A DNA stretch of 64,000 nucleotides from an uncultured Lachnospiraceae bacterium. GTDB taxonomy: Bacteria > Bacillota > Clostridia > Lachnospirales > Lachnospiraceae. The notes under the pieces were generated by a model. It made no database searches, was not told where the DNA came from, and saw nothing but the letters and a program-made list of their open reading frames with translations. The stretch is taken from the NCBI GenBank assembly GCA_946632055.1, contig CAMPAR010000001.1, positions 43,730-107,729 on the forward strand. The letters run 5' to 3'. Below, in pieces: positions 39,758-48,240 of the stretch (position 1 is its first letter; every line of letters begins with the position of its first letter). The position numbers were made by a program, and so were the translations under genes.

Positions 39758-41395
39758 ATGCCTATTTTTGAGACACTGGAACGAAACGCGGAACTTTATC
39801 CGGACGAGACGGCTCTCGTCGAAATCAACCCGAAATTCGAGCCCAAGAGCCGCATTACCTGGCGTGACTACGCCCTGATGCAGCCGATCCCGGGAGAACC
39901 CTTCAGGAGAGAGATCACCTGGAAGGACTTTGACGTGAAGGCCAACCGCTTCGCGAATCTTCTTTTCACGCGCGGCGTGAAGAAGGGCGACAAGGTGGCG
40001 ATCCTTCTCATGAACTCAATCGAATGGCTGCCGATCTACTTCGGTATCCTGAAGACCGGCGCGATCGCGGTTCCTTTGAATTTCCGTTATACGGCGGATG
40101 AAATCCGCTACTGCCTGAAGAAGGCCGACTGCAGCCTCCTCGTGTTCGGACCGGAATTCATCGGACGTATCGAGGAAATCTACGATCGGCTTCCGTTTAT
40201 CCGCCATATGTTCTATGTGGGAGAGGAATGCCCCTCCTTCGCGGACAGCTATGACCGGATGATCGCCTACTGCACCTCGAAGCGTCCCGAGATGGGCATT
40301 ACGGACGACGACGACGGCGTCATCTATTTCTCCTCCGGCACGACCGGATTTCCGAAGGCGATCCTGCACCGCCACCGCTCCCTTATGCACGCGATGAACT
40401 GCGAGCAGGCCCATCACGGGCAGACCCATGAGGACGTCTTCCTCTGCATTCCGCCGCTGTATCACACCGGCGCGAAGATGCACTGGTTCGGCTCCCTGAA
40501 GGTCGGCGGAAAGGCCGTGCTCTTAAAGGGCGTGGAGCCGGAGTGGATCATCAAGGCGGCCTCCGAGGAAAAGTGCTCGATCGTGTGGCTCCTCGTGCCG
40601 TGGGCGCAGGATATTCTGGACGCGATCGAGTCGAATGAAATCAACCTCGGCCAGTACGACCTGTCGCACTGGCGGCTCATGCATATCGGCGCGCAGCCCG
40701 TGCCGCCGAGCCTCATCAAGCGCTGGCTCAAGGTCTTCCCGAACCATGATTATGACACGAACTACGGACTTTCGGAATCCATCGGACCCGGCTGCGTGCA
40801 TCTCGGAATCGGCAACGTGCATAAGGTCGGCGCGATCGGAAAGGCCGGCTACGGCTGGGAGGTGAAGATCGCGGATTCTTCGGATCAGCCGGTGAAGCAG
40901 GGCGAGGTCGGAGAGCTCTACGTGAAGGGCCCCGGCGTGATGAAGTGCTATTACCATGACGAGCAGGCGACGAAGGAATCCCTGACGGCGGACGGCTACC
41001 TCCGGACGGGCGATATGGCGATGGAGGACCCGGACGGCTTCATCTATCTCGTGGACCGCAAGAAAGACGTCATTATTACCGGCGGCGAGAACCTCTATCC
41101 AGTTCAGATCGAGGACTTCATCCGCGGTCACAGGGCCGTCAAGGACGTGGCGGTCATCGGACTTCCGGACACGCGTCTCGGGGAGATCGCGGCGGCGATC
41201 ATCGAAGTAAAGGACGGCTTTACGCTGGAAGAAGAGGAGATCCGCGAATTCTGCATGGATCTTCCGCGCTATAAGAGACCGAGAAAGTATATCTTTGCCG
41301 ATGTTCCGAGGAATCCGACCGGCAAGATCGAGAAGCCGGTGCTTCGGCAGCGCTACTGCGGAGAGTCGCTCGTGGCGCAGCAGGTGGAACTGTAA
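39758..41395 (+). CDS. AMP-binding acyl/aryl-CoA ligase
   Basis: A 545-residue class I adenylate-forming enzyme. The P-loop-like motif is YFSSGTTGFPKAILHRHRSL; core motifs YGLSESIGPG and YLRTGDMAMEDPDGFIYLVDRKKDVIITGGENLYP are intact, and the catalytic Lys is in NPTGKIEKPVL. It should activate a carboxylic acid to its CoA thioester, or run in reverse to conserve ATP. Substrate cannot be read from sequence; as first gene of the iorAB-paaK operon it may act on aryl acetates or related acids. GGAGAG lies upstream of the ATG. Confidence 0.88.
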   Translation: MPIFETLERNAELYPDETALVEINPKFEPKSRITWRDYALMQPIPGEPFRREITWKDFDVKANRFANLLFTRGVKKGDKVAILLMNSIEWLPIYFGILKTGAIAVPLNFRYTADEIRYCLKKADCSLLVFGPEFIGRIEEIYDRLPFIRHMFYVGEECPSFADSYDRMIAYCTSKRPEMGITDDDDGVIYFSSGTTGFPKAILHRHRSLMHAMNCEQAHHGQTHEDVFLCIPPLYHTGAKMHWFGSLKVGGKAVLLKGVEPEWIIKAASEEKCSIVWLLVPWAQDILDAIESNEINLGQYDLSHWRLMHIGAQPVPPSLIKRWLKVFPNHDYDTNYGLSESIGPGCVHLGIGNVHKVGAIGKAGYGWEVKIADSSDQPVKQGEVGELYVKGPGVMKCYYHDEQATKESLTADGYLRTGDMAMEDPDGFIYLVDRKKDVIITGGENLYPVQIEDFIRGHRAVKDVAVIGLPDTRLGEIAAAIIEVKDGFTLEEEEIREFCMDLPRYKRPRKYIFADVPRNPTGKIEKPVLRQRYCGESLVAQQVEL

Positions 41396-41427
41396 GAGGA
41401 TATGAGGCGGTAAGAGAGGGAAACAAC

Positions 41428-43194
41428 ATGAAAAAACTGATGCTTGGCAATGAAGCCGTGGCACGCGGCGCGTATGAGGCGGGAGTGCGTTTCGTCTCCT
41501 CCTATCCCGGTACGCCGTCGACCGAAATCACGGAAAGCATTGTACAGTACAAAGACGATATTTTCGCCGAGTGGGCGCCGAATGAGAAGGTCGCCTGCGA
41601 GGCGGCTGCCGGCGCGGCTATCGCCGGCGCCCGGGCCATGACCTGCTGCAAGCACGTCGGCCTCAACGTAATGGCGGACCCGGTATTTACGATGAGCTAT
41701 ATCGGTGCGAACGGCGGTCTGGTCATCGCGGTCGCGGACGATCCCGGCATGCATTCCTCGCAGAATGAGCAGGACTCCCGGCACTATGCGAAGGCCTCTA
41801 AGATTCCGATGCTCGAGCCCTCGGATTCCGGCGAATGTAAGGAATTCACAAAGGCGGCCTTCGAACTGTCGGAGCAGTACGACACGCCGGTATTCCTGCG
41901 GCTGTCGACCCGGGTTTCGCATTCCCAGAGCCTGGTCGAACTGGAGGAGAGAGCGGCGCTTGACCTGAAGCCCTACGAAAAGAACATTCCGAAGAACGTC
42001 ATGATGCCGGCGATGGCGGTGAAGAAGCACGTTATCGTCGAGGAGCGGCAGAAGAAGCTCGCGGAACTTGCGGAGCGCACGCCGCTGAACAGCATCGAGG
42101 ACAACGGCTCGGAAATCGGCGTGATTACCTCCGGTATTTCCTATCTCTACGCGAAGGAAGCGCTCGGCGACCGGGTGAATTACCTGAAGCTCGGTCTCGC
42201 TTATCCGATGCCGGAGGACATGATCCGCCGCTTTGCGAAGAAGTGCAGGACGCTCTATGTCATCGAGGAGCTGGATCCGTTCATCGAAGAGCACGTGAGA
42301 GCGCTCGGCATTCCCTGCATCGGGAAAATGGTTTCCCCGGGGAAGGAAAAGTTCAGTTATCTCTATGAATATACGGCGGCGATGATCCGGAAGGCGGTCT
42401 TCCCGGAAGAGGCGGAGGACGAAGCTTTTGCAGCGCCCGAAGCCCCGATGCGCCCGCCGGTTCTGTGTCCCGGCTGCCCGCACAGAGGCACCTTCTATGT
42501 GCTGAAGAAGCTGGGCCTGACGGTTTCGGGCGATATCGGCTGCTACACGCTTGGCGCAACGGCGCCTCTTCAGGCCGTCGATTCCGTCATCTGCATGGGT
42601 GCTTCGGTTTCCGCGGCGCACGGCATGGCGAAGGTGCGGGGAGAGGAGTTCAACCATAAGCTGGTTTCCGTAATCGGCGACTCCACCTTCATGCACTCCG
42701 GTATTACCGGCCTCATTGATATTGTTTACAACCACGGCGCGAATACCGTGATCATTCTCGACAATTCCATCACCGGAATGACCGGCCATCAGGACAATCC
42801 GCTGTCCGGAAAGGACATTTACGGAAATCCCGCGAAGCAGGTTGATCTGGAGATGCTTTGCCGCTCGATCGGCGTGGAGCGGGTTGTCGTGGCGGATCCC
42901 TTCGACGTGAAGAATTTCGAGAGGGTCGTGAAGGAAGAAACCGCGGTGGACGAACCCTCCGTCATCATCGCACAGCGTCCCTGCGCGCTCTTAAAGTATG
43001 TCAAGTACGAAGGAAAGTGCTGCGTGAATCCCGAGACCTGCCGCAAATGCAAGATGTGCATGAAGATCGGATGTCCCGCGATCAGCTGGAAGGAAGACGG
43101 GGAGGGCGGTCACATCGAGATCGACCAGACCCAGTGCAACGGCTGCGGCCTCTGCATGAATATCTGCCCCTTCGGCGCGATTGAGAAACATTAA
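41428..43194 (+). CDS. iorA: Indolepyruvate:ferredoxin oxidoreductase, alpha subunit
   Basis: A 588-residue TPP-dependent enzyme subunit. N-terminal domain VRFVSSYPGTPSTEITESI, central TPP-binding domain (CPGCPHRGTFYVLKKLG, GDIGCYTLGA, then SVIGDSTFMHSGITGLIDIVYN) and a C-terminal 2x[4Fe-4S] ferredoxin-like domain (CRKCKMCMKIGCPAI, CNGCGLCMNICPFG). With IorB it oxidatively decarboxylates aryl pyruvates to aryl-acetyl-CoA, reducing ferredoxin; the reaction is reversible. Short (15 nt) gap to iorB. Confidence 0.96.
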   Translation: MKKLMLGNEAVARGAYEAGVRFVSSYPGTPSTEITESIVQYKDDIFAEWAPNEKVACEAAAGAAIAGARAMTCCKHVGLNVMADPVFTMSYIGANGGLVIAVADDPGMHSSQNEQDSRHYAKASKIPMLEPSDSGECKEFTKAAFELSEQYDTPVFLRLSTRVSHSQSLVELEERAALDLKPYEKNIPKNVMMPAMAVKKHVIVEERQKKLAELAERTPLNSIEDNGSEIGVITSGISYLYAKEALGDRVNYLKLGLAYPMPEDMIRRFAKKCRTLYVIEELDPFIEEHVRALGIPCIGKMVSPGKEKFSYLYEYTAAMIRKAVFPEEAEDEAFAAPEAPMRPPVLCPGCPHRGTFYVLKKLGLTVSGDIGCYTLGATAPLQAVDSVICMGASVSAAHGMAKVRGEEFNHKLVSVIGDSTFMHSGITGLIDIVYNHGANTVIILDNSITGMTGHQDNPLSGKDIYGNPAKQVDLEMLCRSIGVERVVVADPFDVKNFERVVKEETAVDEPSVIIAQRPCALLKYVKYEGKCCVNPETCRKCKMCMKIGCPAISWKEDGEGGHIEIDQTQCNGCGLCMNICPFGAIEKH

Positions 43195-43209
43195 AGGAGG
43201 GAGGCCCAT

Positions 43210-43779
43210 ATGAATACGAAAAGTGTCATGATTACAGGTGTCGGCGGACAGGGAACGCTTCTCGCCGTGCGTGTTCTCGGCAATATGGCCCTCCGTCAGG
43301 GCTATGACGTGAAGGTCAGCGAGGTCCACGGCATGTCGCAGCGCGGCGGCTCGGTCGTCACCTACCTTCGCTACGGAGAGCGCGTCTACTCGCCGATTAT
43401 CGAAAAGGGAGAGGCGGACGTGATCCTCGCCTTTGAAATGCTTGAAGCGCTCCGTTCGCTTCCCTATGTGAAAAAGGGCGGACGGATCGTCGTGAACGAT
43501 CAGAAAATCGACCCGATGCCGGTGATCACCGGCGCGGCGAAATATCCGGAAGGGATTCTGGAAAAGCTCGGGGAACGCGCCGAAGTCACCGTCGTTCCGG
43601 CGATTGAGATCGCGGAAGAGGTCGGAAACACCCGCACGGCGAACGTCGTGCTTCTCGGCTCCTACGCGAAGACCTCCGGCATTCCGAAGGAGGAGTGGCT
43701 GGAAGTCCTGAAGGAAACCGTTCCGGCGAAATTCATCGAGGTGAACATCGCGGCGTTCGAAAGAGGATACGCACTCTGA
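43210..43779 (+). CDS. iorB: Indolepyruvate:ferredoxin oxidoreductase, beta subunit
   Basis: A 189-residue gamma-type domain of 2-oxoacid:ferredoxin oxidoreductases: SVMITGVGGQGTLLAVRVLGNMA at the N-terminus and VSEVHGMSQRGGSVVTYLRYG. It pairs with IorA. AAGGAGGGAGG precedes the ATG, one of the strongest ribosome binding sites in the operon. Confidence 0.95.
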   Translation: MNTKSVMITGVGGQGTLLAVRVLGNMALRQGYDVKVSEVHGMSQRGGSVVTYLRYGERVYSPIIEKGEADVILAFEMLEALRSLPYVKKGGRIVVNDQKIDPMPVITGAAKYPEGILEKLGERAEVTVVPAIEIAEEVGNTRTANVVLLGSYAKTSGIPKEEWLEVLKETVPAKFIEVNIAAFERGYAL

Positions 43780-43836
43780 CGCAGAAATAAAACTGGGTAA
43801 AAATTTTTATACACCATCAGGAGGACTTGAAAAGAC

Positions 43837-45141
43837 ATGGGCTACTGGGATGAGAAAAAAGAAACAATGTCACGCGAGGAGCTGACGGCTTATCAGAGCG
43901 AGAAGCTTGTGTGGCAGGTGAAGCGCTGCTACGAGAATGTGGAGTGCTTCCGCACGAGAATGGACGAGCTCAAGCTGAAGCCGGAGGATATCCACGGCAT
44001 CGAGGACCTGCCGAAGCTTCCCTTCTCGTACAAGAAGGACCTGCGGGATTATTACCCCTACGGGCTCTTCGCGGCGCCGATGAAGGACATCGTCCGGATT
44101 CACGCTTCCTCCGGCACGACCGGAAAGCGCATCGTGGCGGGCTATACGAGAAATGACCTCGATATCTGGGCGGACGGCGCGGCGCGCGTCCTGACTTCCG
44201 TCGGACTCGGCGAGGGGGACATTATCCAGATTTCCTACGGCTATGGCCTTTTCACCGGCGGCCTCGGTCTGCACGGCGGCGCGGAGAAGATCGGCGCGAC
44301 CGTTATCCCGATGTCTTCGGGCAACACCGCGCTTCAGATCCAGACGATGATTGACTTAAAGGCAACGGCGCTCTGCTGCACGCCTTCCTACGCGATGTAC
44401 CTCGGCGAAGAGGTCCAGCGCCTGGGCGTTCAGGATCAGCTGTCCCTGAAGGTCGGCATTTTCGGCGCGGAGCCCTGGTCCGAGGAGATGAGAAAGAATA
44501 TCGAAGCGGCGCTCGGCATCAAGGCCTATGATATCTACGGACTCACCGAGATCATCGGGCCCGGCGTTTCCGGTGAATGCGAATATCAGGCCGGCATGCA
44601 CGTCTGGGAGGACAATTTCATCCCGGAAATCATCGATCCGGACACCCTGGAGCCGCTTCCCGTGGGGTCGGAGGGCGAACTCGTCTTCACGACGATCACG
44701 AAGGAAGGCATGCCGATGATCCGCTACCGCACGCGCGATATCTGCCGCCTCGACCCGACCCCCTGCAAATGCGGACGGACGCATTACCGCATGATGAAGC
44801 CGCACGGACGCACGGACGACATGCTGATCATCCGGGGCGTCAACGTCTTCCCGTCGCAGATCGAAGAGGTGCTGCTCGGCTTCAACGACGGCGAAATCAC
44901 GCCGAACTACCAGATCATTGTCGACCGCGTGAACCATACCGACACCTTCGACATCAACGTCGAGATGAGCGAGAAGTTCTTCGCGGATGACATGAAGTCC
45001 ATTCAGAAGCTTGAAAACGCGATCGTGGCGAAGCTGCGTTCGGTCCTCGGCATCGGCGCGAAGGTGCACCTCGTATCCCCGCAGTCGATCACCCGTTCCG
45101 AAGGCAAAGCCAAGAGAGTCATTGACAAGAGAACGATTTAA
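43837..45141 (+). CDS. paaK: Phenylacetate-CoA ligase
   Basis: A 434-residue PaaK-type adenylate-forming enzyme: IHASSGTTGKRIVAGYTRNDL (nucleotide loop), YDIYGLTEIIGPGVSGECE, the Cys-rich CRLDPTPCKCGRTHYRM, and RTDDMLIIRGVNVFPSQIEEVL. It links phenylacetate (or indole-/hydroxyphenyl-acetate) to CoA at the cost of ATP, or makes ATP in reverse. Directly after iorAB it completes the aryl-acetate/aryl-pyruvate interconversion. Full family length. Confidence 0.94.
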   Translation: MGYWDEKKETMSREELTAYQSEKLVWQVKRCYENVECFRTRMDELKLKPEDIHGIEDLPKLPFSYKKDLRDYYPYGLFAAPMKDIVRIHASSGTTGKRIVAGYTRNDLDIWADGAARVLTSVGLGEGDIIQISYGYGLFTGGLGLHGGAEKIGATVIPMSSGNTALQIQTMIDLKATALCCTPSYAMYLGEEVQRLGVQDQLSLKVGIFGAEPWSEEMRKNIEAALGIKAYDIYGLTEIIGPGVSGECEYQAGMHVWEDNFIPEIIDPDTLEPLPVGSEGELVFTTITKEGMPMIRYRTRDICRLDPTPCKCGRTHYRMMKPHGRTDDMLIIRGVNVFPSQIEEVLLGFNDGEITPNYQIIVDRVNHTDTFDINVEMSEKFFADDMKSIQKLENAIVAKLRSVLGIGAKVHLVSPQSITRSEGKAKRVIDKRTI

Positions 45142-45158
45142 GGAGAAAGGAGAATCCC

Positions 45159-45545
45159 ATGTTTGCAACCCAGCTGTCTGTTTTTGTTGAAAATAAGACC
45201 GGACGACTTTCCGAGATTCTGAACACCTTCAGCGAGCATCACATCGATATCCGCGCGCTTTCGATCGCAGAGAACTCCGAATTCGGCATTCTCCGTCTCA
45301 TCGTTTCCGAAACGGAGCGCGCCTACGACATCCTGAAGCGCGAAGGCTTCATCGTAAAGAAAACCGAAGTTCTCTCCCTTCAGATGGAGGATAAGCCGGG
45401 AGCTCTGGCGCAGCTTGTCGATAAGCTGAGCGACGCCGGTGTCGGAATCGAGTATCTGTACGCCTTTGTGAGCCGCGAGGACGGCGGCGCGAATGTCGTA
45501 CTGCGGCTGGATGATACCGAAGCCGCACAAAACCTTTTTAAATAA
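45159..45545 (+). CDS. Two-ACT-domain amino-acid-binding protein
   Basis: A 128-residue protein made of two ACT domains (QLSVFVENKTGRLSEILNTFSEHHIDIRALSI and VLSLQMEDKPGALAQLVDKLSDAGVGIEYLYAF). ACT domains bind amino acids and regulate metabolic enzymes. This stand-alone type commonly accompanies paaK/ior genes. It may sense Phe, Tyr or Trp, or a branched-chain amino acid; the ligand cannot be read. AGGAGAAAGGAG upstream. It lies between paaK and the aminotransferase gene. Confidence 0.9.
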   Translation: MFATQLSVFVENKTGRLSEILNTFSEHHIDIRALSIAENSEFGILRLIVSETERAYDILKREGFIVKKTEVLSLQMEDKPGALAQLVDKLSDAGVGIEYLYAFVSREDGGANVVLRLDDTEAAQNLFK

Positions 45546-45560
45546 GAATCGGGGCAGGGT

Positions 45561-46748
45561 ATGGAATACAGAGTATCTGATAAGATGGTCAATATGAAGC
45601 CCTCGGCGATCCGTGAGATTTTCAAGAGTCTCGGGACGCCGGGCGCAATTTCCTTTGCCGCCGGCAATCCGGCGCCGGAATCCTTCCCGGTGGAGGACAT
45701 GGCCAGGATCGGCGCGGACATTTTCGAAAGCAGCGCGGTGCAGGCGCTGCAGTACAGCGTCACGGAAGGCTATCCGAGACTGAGAGAGCAGGTCCGGGCG
45801 CGGCTCCTTGATAAGTTCGGCATCGGGACGGAAAACGATGATCTCATCATCGTGACCGGCGGCCAGCAGGGAATCGAGCTTTCCTGCAAGGTTCTCTGCA
45901 ACGAGGGCGATACCGTCATTGCGGAAAATCCGAGCTTTATCGGCGCACTGAACGCCTTCCGTTCGCTCGGCGCGAAGATCCGTGGCGTGGAGCTTACGGA
46001 CAAGGGCATGGATACCGCGGCGCTCGAGCGCACGCTGCAGGAAAATCCGGACACGAAGATGATCTATGTGATCCCGACCTTCCAGAATCCCGCCGGCTCC
46101 ACGACGAGCCTCGAGACCCGGAAGGAAATCTACCGGATTGCGGCGAAGTACGACGTCATCATCCTCGAGGACAATCCCTACGGCGAGCTTCGCTTCGCGG
46201 GGGAGGATCTTCCGACCATCAAGAAGCTGGACACGGACGGAAGAGTGCTGTACTGCGGCTCCTTCTCGAAGGTGCTTTCCGCCGGCATGCGCATCGGTTT
46301 CCTTCTCGGACCGAAGGAGCTGATCCAGAAGATTGTCGTCGCGAAGCAGGTTGAGGATGTTCATACGAATATCTATTTCCAGATGCTCTGCTCCCGCTAT
46401 ATGGACGAGTGCGATATGGACGCGCATGTGGAGGAAATCCGCGCGCTGTACCGGAAGAAATGCGGCTGGATGCTGGAGTGCCTCGATAAATACATGCCTT
46501 CCTGCGTGAAATACACGCGTCCGGAAGGCGGCCTGTTCCTCTGGTGCACGCTGCCGGAAACGGTCGCGCTGATGGACTTTGTCATGGCAGCGAAAGAAAG
46601 GCTGGTCTTTGTCGTTCCCGGCACGGCCTTCAACTGTGATGAAAGCGCCCCCTCTCAGTCCTTCCGGCTGAACTACTCGATGCCATCGATGGAAGAAATC
46701 GAGAAAGGCATCCGGATCCTCGGGGATCTGGTGCGGGAAATGGCTTAA
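45561..46748 (+). CDS. PLP-dependent class I/II aminotransferase (probably aromatic)
   Basis: A 395-residue fold-type I aminotransferase without the N-terminal helix-turn-helix of MocR regulators. It has ISFAAGNPAPESFP, VTGGQQGIELSCKVL, IPTFQNPAGSTTSLETR, LEDNPYGELRF and the PLP-lysine in YCGSFSKVLSAGMRIGFL, resembling LysN/KAT II-type enzymes that accept aromatic and 2-aminoadipate substrates. In this operon it would interconvert aromatic amino acids and the aryl pyruvates used by IorAB. Last gene before a strong terminator. Confidence 0.92.
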   Translation: MEYRVSDKMVNMKPSAIREIFKSLGTPGAISFAAGNPAPESFPVEDMARIGADIFESSAVQALQYSVTEGYPRLREQVRARLLDKFGIGTENDDLIIVTGGQQGIELSCKVLCNEGDTVIAENPSFIGALNAFRSLGAKIRGVELTDKGMDTAALERTLQENPDTKMIYVIPTFQNPAGSTTSLETRKEIYRIAAKYDVIILEDNPYGELRFAGEDLPTIKKLDTDGRVLYCGSFSKVLSAGMRIGFLLGPKELIQKIVVAKQVEDVHTNIYFQMLCSRYMDECDMDAHVEEIRALYRKKCGWMLECLDKYMPSCVKYTRPEGGLFLWCTLPETVALMDFVMAAKERLVFVVPGTAFNCDESAPSQSFRLNYSMPSMEEIEKGIRILGDLVREMA

Positions 46749-46764
46749 CGAATATCCGATTGGC

Positions 46765-46805
46765 ATACCCTCTTGACTTTTCATAGTCCGGAGGGTATAT
46801 TTTTT
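46765..46805 (+). terminator. Terminator of the aryl-acid operon
   Basis: ATACCCTC pairs with GAGGGTAT around an 18-nt loop and is followed by ATTTTTTG. Confidence 0.85.
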
Positions 46806-46816
46806 GTAATGGTTCA

Positions 46817-46849
46817 GCATAGGAGATCAGAAAAAGGCAACTCCTATGC
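46817..46849 (+). promoter_or_regulatory. Inverted repeat upstream of the serine hydrolase gene
   Basis: GCATAGGAG and CTCCTATGC are perfect 9-nt complements 15 nt apart, about 65 nt before the start codon. It may be an operator or an RNA hairpin. I see no convincing promoter boxes around it. Confidence 0.45.
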
Positions 46850-46914
46850 ACTGCACGGAGAAAAACTGATTAAAATCACACAGTCATCGATAAAGACTGA
46901 AAAGGAGGCACATC

Positions 46915-48060
46915 ATGTATCATTTTGAACCCTTAACCGCTTTTCTTGACAGTATCGAGGCCAATTTCGGAACGCCGGCCGTCGATATGCTGATTATGAA
47001 GGAGGGGAAGGAAATCTACCGGCATTCGGCGGGCCATCCGGACCCGGAGAAGCAGAAAACGGTCAGCGACAAAGACCTGTACTGGATCTATTCCGCCAGC
47101 AAGATTTCCACCTGCACCGCGGCGCTGACGCTGATGGAGAAGGGGAAGCTCGCGCTCGATGATCCGGTCAGCAAGTATCTTCCGAAGTACGCGAATCTCA
47201 CCGTGAAACAGGAGGACGGCAGCGTCGCCCCGGCAAAGAATGTCATGACGATCCGCCACCTGATGACGATGACCGGCGGCCTGGATTATGACCAGATGCG
47301 TGGCTCTGTGAAGGAAGTGGTCGATGAAAAGGGCGAAGAGGCCGGCACGGTGGACGTCGCAAACGCCTTTGCGGACGGCCCGCTCGTATTTGAGCCGGGA
47401 ACCCACTATCTGTACTCGCTCTGCCACGACGTTCTCGGCGCGGTGATTGAAGTCGCTTCCGGCATGCGCTTCGGTGAATATCTTAAGAAGGCGATCTACG
47501 AGCCGCTCGGCATGACGGATACGACCTTCCATCCGACCGAGGAGCAGCTTTCGCGGGTGTCCACGCTCTGGCGCGTGAATAATGAGACGCAGAAGCTTGA
47601 GAAGGCCGGAAACCGCCGGGAAGACCGTAAAATCCCCGAGGCCTATGAATCGGGCGGCGGCGGACTCGTAAGCTCGGTGAACGATTATATCAGGCTCGGC
47701 TCTGCGCTTGCGAATTACGGAAAGGCCTGGAACGGCTATCAGCTTCTGAAGCCGGAGACCGTCGAACTCTACCGTTCCTGCCAGCTCGGTCCCGTGCAGC
47801 AGGAGGATATGCTGAAGATTTTCGCGCAGAACAAGGGCTATACCTACGGCCTCGGCGTGCGGCGCTTTATCGATCCCGCGGATTCCACCTGTCCGCTCGG
47901 ACATTTCGGCTGGGACGGCGCAGCGGGCTTCTACCTCATGATCGATCCGACGAACAACTTAAGCTATGTCTTCGCGCAGGACGTGCTGAACTCCGGAATC
48001 ACCTTCCATCTGGTGCACCGCCAGCTACGTGACCTGGTGTATCTGTGCATGAGAGAGTAA
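46915..48060 (+). CDS. Serine hydrolase, beta-lactamase class C/EstB family
   Basis: A 381-residue penicillin-binding-like hydrolase. The nucleophile motif SxxK is in YWIYSASKISTCTAALTLM; the second motif region is HYLYSLCHDVLGAVIE (Tyr in YxL rather than YxN), and a late GHFGWDGAAGFYLMIDP corresponds to the HxG block. No signal peptide or membrane helix is visible, so it is probably a cytoplasmic esterase or peptidase, not a resistance beta-lactamase. AAAGGAGG precedes the ATG. It stands alone between two terminator-like hairpins. Confidence 0.88.
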   Translation: MYHFEPLTAFLDSIEANFGTPAVDMLIMKEGKEIYRHSAGHPDPEKQKTVSDKDLYWIYSASKISTCTAALTLMEKGKLALDDPVSKYLPKYANLTVKQEDGSVAPAKNVMTIRHLMTMTGGLDYDQMRGSVKEVVDEKGEEAGTVDVANAFADGPLVFEPGTHYLYSLCHDVLGAVIEVASGMRFGEYLKKAIYEPLGMTDTTFHPTEEQLSRVSTLWRVNNETQKLEKAGNRREDRKIPEAYESGGGGLVSSVNDYIRLGSALANYGKAWNGYQLLKPETVELYRSCQLGPVQQEDMLKIFAQNKGYTYGLGVRRFIDPADSTCPLGHFGWDGAAGFYLMIDPTNNLSYVFAQDVLNSGITFHLVHRQLRDLVYLCMRE

Positions 48061-48145
48061 AGAAACCGGCGCCGTCCAGACTGTGCGGCGCTCCAAGTTA
48101 AATCATTTCATCCGGAATGGACTGATCTTTGGACATTTGGCACAA

Positions 48146-48174
48146 TTGACAGAAAGGGAGGAATCGGTTAGAAT
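48146..48174 (+). promoter_or_regulatory. Promoter of the de novo pyrimidine operon
   Basis: TTGACA, 17 nt, TAGAAT; predicted start near 48181, giving a leader of only about 60 nt that holds the candidate PyrR-binding loop. Confidence 0.88.
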
Positions 48175-48182
48175 ACAGGAGA

Positions 48183-48220
48183 TGGATTTTTAATGCGGTA
48201 CGGGATACCGCGAAGACCCA
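48183..48220 (+). promoter_or_regulatory. Candidate PyrR-binding loop in the pyrC leader
   Basis: Lower stem TGGATTTT/AAGACCCA with one mismatch, bulge (T)AAT, upper stem GCGGTA/TACCGC (6 bp perfect), loop CGGGA. It ends about 6 nt before AGAAGGAG. No terminator lies between it and pyrC, so control would be on translation or mRNA stability. Confidence 0.6.
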
Positions 48221-48240
48221 AATAAGAAGGAGAATCCTGT

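Noticed and set aside
46915-48060. Beta-lactamase resistance gene
   Set aside because: Serine-hydrolase family member with SxxK but no signal peptide and a YxL second motif; no evidence for drug hydrolysis.
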